In this document: positions 57,341 to 64,000 of the stretch, in pieces
Layout of the letters: every line of letters starts with the position of its first letter
Position numbering within the stretch: the first letter of the stretch is position 1
NCBI GenBank assembly: GCA_015832175.1
Contig: WJXW01000006.1
Span: 2,046,001 to 2,110,000 of the forward strand
DNA length: 64,000 nucleotides
Direction of reading: 5' to 3'
Source of the DNA: Paraphaeosphaeria minitans
Lineage: Eukaryota; Ascomycota; Dothideomycetes; Pleosporales; Didymosphaeriaceae
The notes under the pieces: model-generated
What the model saw: the letters and a program-made list of their open reading frames with translations, nothing else
Databases searched by the model: none
What the model was told of the DNA's origin: nothing
Program-made: the position numbers and the translations under genes

Positions 57341-57597
57341 GATGGGGATGGGGATGGTATGGAGTTGATGGTAGATGGCGATGGCATGGTAGCGATGGCA
57401 GATGGCGATGGCATGGTGGCGATGGTAGATGGCGATGGCGATGAGGCGCAAGGTGCAGACGGGTACAGTGTACGATAGGGACAGGGTAGGTAGACTAGGC
57501 CAAAAGGGTCTCGTCAAGGGCAGCGTTCGCATCGGGGTTAAAGAGGGCATTGCATGGTTCCGTGTCTCGTATCTACCTACGTCGGGGGTCCAAACAA

Positions 57598-57706
57598 GGA
57601 GATGCAGGCAGGCAGGCAGGCAGGCAGGTAGATAGATAGGTAGATAGTCTAGGTAGACAGACAGACAGACGGCTCACCTACCTACTTACCTACCTACCTA
57701 CCTACT
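57598..57706. repeat. Cluster of tetranucleotide tracts
   Basis: In order: (GGCA)n, (GATA/GGTA)n, (GACA)n, then (CTAC/CTTA)n on the same strand, so four different tetranucleotide arrays lie within 110 bp. Confidence 0.9.
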
Positions 57707-57965
57707 CCATCGCAGCCAGATCTCACCCCCACCGTGTGCTCGTGCTCGTGTAGGCACCTACTGTGCGGGTACAATTCCCCCATTCTGGGGGTTCGCCATG
57801 GGAAAAAAAACGACGAAACCAGAAAGAGGGCGCCGAGGCACGGTGGTGGAGGTGGATCCGTACGGGTTGGCCAGGCTGGGTGGGTAGACTAGGTGTCGGC
57901 TATCTAGGTAGGGTAGGGAGGTGTCGGCGGCAAAAGGTCGGTGGGGTCTGGCGCGTGCCGGATTG

Positions 57966-58315
57966 ACCATGGAGTGCCTGTGCCTGTGCCTTTGCCTGTG
58001 CCTGTGCCTTTGCCTGTGCCTGTGTCTTTGCCTGTGCCTTTGCCTGTGCCAGTGTGTATGCGTGCCAGTGTGTAGGCGTGCCAGTGTGTATGCGTGCCTG
58101 TGCCAGTGCCAGTGTGTAGGCGTGCCAGGGCCAGTGTGTATGCGTGCCAGGGCCAGTGTGTAGGCGTGCCCGGGCCAGTGTGTATGCATGCCAGTATGTC
58201 ATGGATGCTGCCAGTGTGCCATGGATGCTGCCAGTGTGGATGCGTGGATGCGCCAGTGTGGATGCGCCAGTGTGGATGCGCCAGTGTGGATGCGTGGATG
58301 CGTGGATGCTCCAGC
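57966..58315. repeat. Hierarchical minisatellite
   Basis: Begins as TGTGCC/TTTGCC hexamers (to ~58050), becomes a ~21-bp unit built on GCCAGTGTGTATGCGT / GTAGGCGT (58050-58190), then an ATGGATGCTGCCAGTGTG unit (58198-58240) and a GATGCGCCAGTGTG unit (58240-58315). GCCAGTGTG is common to all later forms. Confidence 0.85.
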
Positions 58316-58667
58316 CGAGTCGCGCCTCCCCTCCTCCCCCCATGGGCAATTGGAGCCACCCAAACCCCGACCCCGACTCCTCCTCCTCCTCCTCTCTCCA
58401 CCCCGACCCCAACCTAGCGTCGCCCCGCGGCTCGTCCTGTTGGCGAGTGAGCGCACGCATGAGGCTGAGGCTGAGTGCTGCGTGCGCTGAGAGGCTCGAA
58501 AGAGCCCAGCCAGCCAAACACGAACACACTTGCCGCCCATGGTCCTGGACGGGGACGCTGATGTCGCTGATGCTTCTCCCCCTCCCGCTCCGACGCCTTC
58601 ACCTCGTCGACGAGCAACCGGCCAGTGGCTGTCCTCGCGCCTCGCCCATTGCCATTGTATCCTCGTC

Positions 58668-58910
58668 GACCAGCAACCTGGTGCGCTGCAGTGGCGGACG
58701 TCCGCGCGCGACCGCAGTAGATAGCTGTCCTCGCCCATCGCCATTTTCACGCCTCCACGAGCAACCCTTTGCGCCGCAGTGGCTGTCCTCGACCAGCAAC
58801 CTGGTGCGCTGCAGTGGCGGACGTCGATGAGCGACCGCAGTAGATAGCTGTCCTCGCCCATCGCCATTTTCACGCCGCCACGAGCAACCCTTTGGGCCGC
58901 AGTAGACAGC
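58668..58910. repeat. 123-bp tandem duplication plus partial third copy
   Basis: GACCAGCAACCTGGTGCGCT starts at 58668 and again at 58791. The following ~120 bp (GTAGATAGCTGTCCTCGCCC, CGAGCAACCCTTTG) is repeated with few changes, and a shortened third copy trails to ~58930. 123 bp equals 41 codons, so long ORFs cross it on both strands. Confidence 0.8.
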
Positions 58911-59822
58911 TATCCTCGCCCGTCGCCATCTTCTCTCCGCGACACGAGCACAAGCACAAGCACGAGCACAAACGCAAACACAAGCACGAGCACGAGCCGC
59001 CAGGGAAACCACATCCCGCCGCCGGAGCCCTGCGCCTCACCAGCGGAGCGAAACACCACGTCTATCCGTCTTGTTTCCAGTTTCGAGGAGCACGTTCCCT
59101 CCCCGGAGATCCCCATGCGTTCGTTCGCTCGTCGAACCGCTGCCTTGGAATTCGACTCTCGCATTGACGTACGAGACGCCGATCGCGCGCCCCGACTTTC
59201 TCCACTGCTTGCGCTGGAGGGGCGCAGAGCCGCTTGGATTGCACCTCGGGTACGGTACGTGACCGAGCTCCACCGCGCAGAGCCGCATCTCCCGCATTTC
59301 TTCCGTCTCTTTGCCTTTATCTGTCGTCTCGCTCGTTTGCTGTAATCTCCCTTTGCTTTTCCATGCACGCCCTGTACTCGGAGCCTGATTTTGCTTCCAA
59401 CTGCCTGTTTCGCTTTTCCGTTGCCCTGGAGGAGCCACGCCGAGTCCTACTGGTCGCAGCCTTGCCCGCTGCAATCTCCTACCATTCACCCCTCTTCTGA
59501 TCATGTGTCTCGAGCTTTTCATGCGCAACCCACGTATCCAAAGTCCGTTCTGCCTCCTCCGTGCCCTCTTCACATCCCATGGCCTTTTTTACTTTTTTTT
59601 TTTTTTTTCGATGCCGTCGCTGACCATCCTCAGTCCTCACTAGCCCATGCTCTACCGACATCACTCTCCAGCCCTAGGCCTGCAACCCCAAACCTCACCG
59701 TCTACCGTTGTTCAACCACAGCGTGGGGGCCATCCCTGCTTCCCTTCTTTGCTTCCACCGGTGGCTTGCTTTCTCCGACCGAGGCTACGCTCCACCGTGG
59801 TAGCCTCCGCGTCAGCCAACGG

Positions 59823-61923
59823 ATGTCCACCAACTACAATTCCGACGACGCACTCCCCAACTCGCCAGGCCTTGCCCCATTCCATCCGCGCGTCACTCCC
59901 TCTCCCTCACCGCCTCCCATAGTGAACCATCACGTGCCTTACTATCCGACCCAGCACCTCGGTCGTTTCTCCTCTAGACGTCGCAACAAGTCTAATCGGA
60001 GAAAGACCGTACCCAGCCAGGGCGACTCCGTCCTCATCAGGAACATGGCTCCGAATCAGCCCGATGTAGCGAGGCAGGCGGGCGAGCGAGCCCTCAACTC
60101 CGATTCAGGGTCCGAAATTGAGGACGAAGATGGGGAGACCAGGAGTCCAACCCAACTGGCCGGTGTAGATGGCACGAACCGGTCCAAGATAGATGGCCCA
60201 TCGTTGGATCTGTCGAGGGTTGCGCAGAGAGCCCTCAACGTCGATTCAGACCACACCTTTGCGAAACCCCATGCGCCCATGCATCGAGACTCGGTCGTTG
60301 AGCCGGAACATTACGATCCGCTGCGCAAAGCCAGCATTGCGTCTCATATCACGGATGCATCGGGAAATGGCTCACTGCTTTCGGTGAGCGACGCCCTCGC
60401 AAGAACACGGACCTATAGCGTGGTATCCGCGACCTCTTCATCGTCGAGAGGAGACGAACGGAACGGATCCATTGCAAATGGCCGTGCAGATTGTGCGTCG
60501 TCAGGCAAAACTCCCGACCTCCACGAACTCGCCATTCCCTCCCGCAGCGGCTCTCCCAGCCACAAACTCCCCGCGCTGCAAAGACCACAATCACCGCCCC
60601 AGGAAGGCGTCGCACACTCCCCCAACACCCAAAAACAGTCCCTACCCGGCTTCCGCCACCTCTCCGACCTCGCCGAGACCGCCATCCAAGAGCAGGAAAC
60701 CCGAGATAGAAGTAACAGCATCGCACACCGGCAATCCATCTCATCGACCGGCACTTCGCCTACTTCCGTCGGCCGCCAGCTCTCCATCACGAGTCTGAGC
60801 CCGAACAGTAACTACGGCCCGCACAGCGCCGCGTCACCGGCCGGCGACCCGCAGTCCCATTCCCATTCCCATTCCCATTCCCATTCCCACTCTCACTCCC
60901 ACTCCCATACCAGTTTCCAGACGCGCGACCCCTTCCTCCGGTCCGGCCAGCACCTCACGCTCTTCGCGTCGTCCACGCGGCGTCCCTCACAGGCGTCCGA
61001 CTCGGGCCCGTACTCGGCGAGCACGCTGCATTCCGCGACGACCAACGACTCGTACCCGTCCTCGGAGGGCGTGAGTCCGGGGGCCCAGCCGACGCCGATT
61101 GAGGTTCGTGGAGGCAGGAATCTGAGCATCGATGGGGCCCTCGCGAGCAGGACGTTGCCGCCGCCGCCGGGCGTGGGGGCGGGCTTGCCGGGCGGGATGA
61201 TCGGGATCGCGCACGCGGGGGGTGTGAATGGGGGGTTCAAGTGCGATTATCCGGGGTGCGTGGCGGCGCCGTTTCAGACGCAGTATCTTTTGAAGTGAGA
61301 GATTTCCCTCGTAACCCCCTTTGTTCCACTCTTACCTTTCCCTCGTAACCCCCTTTTTCACCTTTACCTTGCCCTCGTAACCCTCTTCTCTCCCACCCTT
61401 CCCTTTCCCTCTCCATTTCCAATTCGTCTCCGGAAAAAGGGTCAAGCTGACGCAAGGAAATTAGTTCCCACGCAAATGTCCACTCCCAATCCCGCCCACA
61501 CTACTGCCCCGTCCCCGGGTGCCCCCGCGCCGAAGGCGGAAAGGGGTTCAAGCGCAAAAACGAAATGATACGGCACGGCCTCGTGCATGCGAGTCCCGGG
61601 TACGTGTGTCCGTTCTGTCCGGACCGAGAACACAAGTATCCCAGGCCGGATAATCTGCAGAGGTACGTACCCCCGAGTTCTGGGAGAGAAGGACAGAGGG
61701 GTCGGTGGGCAGGGGGCACATCGGCTGACAAGACACAGACACGTAAGAGTCCACCACGTCGACAAGGACAAGGACGATCCACATTTGCGCGAGGTGCTGG
61801 CGCAGAGACCCGAGGGCGGGAGCAGGGGCAGAAGAAGGAGAGTCAGCGATGTATGTTGGCCCTGCCTTCCTCCGCCTGCACCGTTCACGAGGAGGCGGAA
61901 TCGCTAACGGCTGACAGGTGTAG
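59823..61923 (+). CDS. C2H2 zinc-finger transcription factor
   Basis: Exons 59823-61294, 61465-61662, 61739-61850, 61918-61923; 1788 nt, 595 residues; introns 170, 76 and 67 bp; phases agree. Start is the only in-frame ATG (MSTNYNSDDALPNSPG). The first ~470 residues are disordered, Ser/Pro-rich and probably phosphorylated, with a His-Ser dipeptide repeat (DPQSHSHSHSHSHSHS). Fingers: FKCDYPGCVAAPFQTQYLLN then SHANVHSQSRPHYCP; YCPVPGCPRAEGGKGFKRKN with EMIRHGLVH; YVCPFCPDREHKYPRPDNLQ with RHVRVHHVDKDKDDP. These three fingers with GKGFKRKNEMIRHGLVH are typical of a conserved group of ascomycete regulators. The basic tail RGRRRRVSD is followed by a GTATGT donor and a last exon coding only Val-stop; without that splice the ORF runs to 61907. 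Targets unknown. Confidence 0.85.
60858..60911 (+). repeat. TCCCAT/TCTCAC hexamer array coding for (His-Ser)n
   Basis: About nine hexamer units inside the C2H2 gene give alternating Ser and His residues. The array is in frame and can vary in length without breaking the protein. Confidence 0.85.
61300..61390 (+). repeat. Intronic repeat CCCTCGTAACCC x3
   Basis: Three copies of a ~34-bp unit centred on TTCCCTCGTAACCCCCTTT at about 61303, 61339 and 61370, all inside intron 1 of the C2H2 gene, which is the longest intron in that gene (170 bp). Confidence 0.7.
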
Positions 61924-62875
61924 ATATCCTCATGACGACACGACGCGACACGGCTTTTATGTGGCAAACCCTCTGCAACGAACGTGCGAGGGTGGGGATG
62001 CTTGTTCTTGATTTTGTTCCATCTTCCTGCTGCGGTTTGCTTTTTTTTTTTTCCCTTTTCTCTCGAAGCGGACGGAGCGCATCAGCGTTTCGCGAGGGGC
62101 GTGTCTGGCGTACTCCCGGGGTCCTTTTTTTTTACGTGCGGCGACACGTTGCTGCCCGGAGGTCTATTCTTACTTCACACGTACTTGCGATTGGGATTGG
62201 GATTGGAATTGGGTTTGAGAACGGAGGCCGCAGGTGCTTGGAGAGGCTGCTGGCGGTCGTTACTGGAAACATGCTCTCCACGTGGACCTCGCCAAGACGC
62301 GCTAGTGTGGCTTTCTATCCTTGGCTTTAATCTCGTGGTTGGGACGGAGGACGTTGGTGTTGTCGTCGTCGTCGTCGTCGCCAAAGCTGCTGCTGCTGTT
62401 GTTGTTTTTGTTGAAGTCTGCGCCGTGACTTGAGACAGGCGGCGTGCCGTGTTTCTGGATATACTTACCACACGTTTTCCCTTTCCCTTTCACACATACC
62501 GTACCGTTGCACACTGCATGAGCAACCACCGGGGAGGCTGTGCGTACCGAGGATCGACCTACGCGATGTCCAGCTTCGTCGGCGTGTATTGATACATGGA
62601 CTGAAGAGGTATGGCAAGGGGCGGGGAACGGCGGATGTGGGAGATGGTTTGGGAAGAGGGGGTCGGTTTTGCTACGCTCTCTGTGGGGATGGTTGCTCGG
62701 GATGCGCTGCTGGGCTGGGGTTGGGGTTTGCCATGCGAGTACGTTGCGTTGTGTATATGGACTTCTCACTCGAAGGGTTTGTTTGCGTAGGGCATGGGTA
62801 TCTGACAATCCGAAAAATTCGAAACCTTCAACCAGACGGTCTTACCACCACAGCTCTCGTGATCATGGACTCCTG
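61924..62875. other. Intergenic, low complexity
   Basis: Poly-T runs (62040, 62127), GGGATT repeats (~62190-62210) and GTC/GCT/GTT trinucleotide tracts (62353-62412). No gene seen. Confidence 0.5.
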
Positions 62876-63019
62876 ATGCATCCATACAGTCCCCTGCCCA
62901 GAGAGCTGAGGGATGAAATCCATCGCCACTACGTCTGCGGGCCTGCCGGATACTTTTACGACGGAGATTCGAACCGTCTGCGCACCGAGGCCGGCAGCTT
63001 AGGTACCGCACAACAATAA
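62876..63019 (+). pseudogene. F-box-like N-terminal fragment
   Basis: 47-codon ORF: MHPYSPLPRELRDEIHRHYV, then YFYDGDSNRLRTEAGSL. This is the opening of a common fungal F-box-like protein (LPxELRxxIYxHYV followed by Y-D-x-x-S-x-K/R-L-R/K-T). The expected continuation (a CR/CK-x-I-x-E-M helix region) is not found downstream in any frame up to ~63500. A GTACCG donor-like site lies just after SL, but no matching exon was seen. It may be a truncated relic or exon 1 of a gene I cannot follow. Confidence 0.35.
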
Positions 63020-64000
63020 CAATGCTTTGCTCCTATCAAAAAAATCTCTTCTTTACCTACTTCGCTTTGAAATGAATGAACAAACACACCCCTCGATTTC
63101 CCCACGTCTGGATGAAATACCATCCATCTTCACACCTCCTCGTCGGGCGTGGGTAGGTAATTCTACTGTCATCCAAACCGACCCCCCTTCGTCAGCGAAA
63201 AAAACGTATTGCGGAACTGGCGTTTGGGCGGGTGGGGGGTACCTTTGCTGGCTTTGTCGAGCGTCGGAAGTGTGTCCTCCATTGCGGTCGGAATCCACGG
63301 GTACTGCAGTTACCCACCGATCTAGATGCGCAGTTTTGGGGCTTTCCTGGGCCGGATGGGCTGGATGGGTTGAACATGGCATTTCGGTCCTGGAGCCGGA
63401 CTAGGAGAAGAAAAAGCGGTGCTGCTGTTCTGGAACAGCGAGTAGCGTTGAGATTCTTAGGGAGGGAGACGGGCCGGGAAATGCGTTGGAACATTGGTGG
63501 GAATTGTGATCGAGGAGCGGCGTCTTAGTGTCTGTCTGTGGATATGGAGGGATATCCCTATGGTTTGATATCATACTGTTGATTCGAGAATCCTCCAGGC
63601 TTCAACTTTGAGGTCGGAATCGACGTGTGCCGTGTTGTCCTGTACGGACAGGTTCGTCCGCATCTGTACTCTGCAAGTTGTAGGTAGCGTCACGAGGAGA
63701 TTTCGATTCAGGATAGGTATAGGCCCATCAGTCAGTCGTGCACCACTGGCATCTGATGGAACTACAGTACCTATGGTCAAGCTCAGCCTATCCGCTTACT
63801 CTCCCCTCCCATCGATCCACCTCATTCTCCAATCTGCCAGTGACTTCTATTTTCAACTCGCCTCGCCCTGGACCCAACACTCGGGTGCCCTCTCCAGCCT
63901 CACTTCCGCTCCGTACTTGGGCTGGCTGAGGCGAGAGTGGGGAGGGCGCATCGCACGGCCGAAGTACCGCCGACGTGGTTGCTGGGAGGGATGTCGAGGC
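63020..64000. other. Right-hand end, no gene seen
   Basis: Short overlapping ORFs only. If the fragment at 62876 is a true first exon its remainder was not found here. Confidence 0.45.

Larger units (their letters stand above)
57082..59822. other. Repeat-dense intergenic region / long upstream region of the C2H2 gene
   Basis: 2.7 kb with micro- and minisatellites (57260-57340, 57598-57706, 57966-58315, 58668-58910, poly-T at 59588-59608) and no supportable gene. Long ORFs on both strands here are products of repeats whose unit length is a multiple of three. Part may be the 5' leader of the C2H2 gene. Confidence 0.55.

Noticed and set aside
57758..58529. Several long ORFs on both strands (143-228 codons)
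   Set aside because: They are produced by minisatellite units divisible by three; the peptides are simple His/Thr/Leu or Cys/Leu repeats.
61300..61390. CCCTCGTAACCCC repeats as possible interstitial telomere
   Set aside because: The unit does not contain TTAGGG/CCCTAA and is 34 bp long; it is an intronic repeat, not telomeric.
1..64000. Secondary-metabolite or CRISPR-like system
   Set aside because: No polyketide synthase, NRPS, terpene cyclase or prenyltransferase genes and no regularly spaced repeat array with unique spacers were found.

Overview
The window looks like nuclear DNA of a filamentous ascomycete (Pezizomycotina, most likely a dothideomycete). Genes are split by short introns (about 47-170 bp) with GTRNGY donors, CTRAC-like branch points and YAG acceptors. 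Gene families include a fungal DUF7730 protein, an MFS drug transporter of the DHA1 type, a TmpA-like flavoprotein and a C2H2 regulator. TACC/GGTA tetranucleotide runs recur between genes. There are no bacterial operons, rRNA genes, CRISPR arrays or intact transposons. I rebuilt 20 intact or near-intact protein genes exon by exon; nearly every splice model was checked by phase arithmetic.

Layout. 1-1.7 kb: POP7 (RNase P/MRP subunit, minus strand, runs off the left edge), divergent from the lipoate octanoyltransferase LIP2. 1.8-3.9 kb: a gene graveyard with remnants of a probable Zn2Cys6-type regulator (minus) and a frameshifted anhydro-N-acetylmuramic acid kinase-like pseudogene (plus). 4.5-7.4 kb: a five-exon F-box gene. 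8.2-10.8 kb: a secreted GH3 beta-glucosidase. 11.8-12.0 kb: three short repeats with inverted ends. 12.4-14.0 kb: TmpA-like membrane oxidoreductase. 15.2-16.8 kb: DUF7730 protein. 18.1-19.9 kb: threonine deaminase, divergent from a GNAT-like gene (20.4-21.35 kb). 22.7-25.5 kb: a GPI-anchored cysteine-rich protein and an acidic-tailed unknown. 27.9-29.75 kb: MFS transporter. 31.1-32.5 kb: a zinc-finger unknown. 33.6 kb: class-III aminotransferase relic. 34.8-38.4 kb: two adjacent related unknown genes sharing a Cys/His cluster and a second conserved block. 39.85-43.66 kb: a monocarboxylate-type transporter followed by a secreted GH43 glycosidase. 44.3-49.5 kb: the Yta7/Abo1/ATAD2-type bromodomain AAA ATPase. 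50.9-53.6 kb: a conserved mitochondrial membrane protein divergent from PDX1 (E3-binding protein of pyruvate dehydrogenase). 54.8-57.1 kb: the Ca-binding mitochondrial aspartate/glutamate carrier. 57.2-59 kb: dense micro- and minisatellites. 59.8-61.9 kb: a C2H2 zinc-finger regulator. 62-64 kb: mostly non-coding, with one F-box-like fragment.

Functional themes. Several genes serve mitochondria: LIP2 makes protein-bound octanoyl/lipoyl groups of the kind carried by PDX1, the aspartate/glutamate carrier feeds the malate-aspartate shuttle, threonine deaminase starts isoleucine synthesis, and the gene divergent from PDX1 also looks mitochondrial. Two secreted glycosidases (GH3, GH43) and two MFS carriers fit a plant-associated or saprotrophic lifestyle. 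The least described material is the pair of tandem unknown genes at 34.8-38.4 kb, the pseudogene relics, and the short inverted-end repeats near 11.9 kb.
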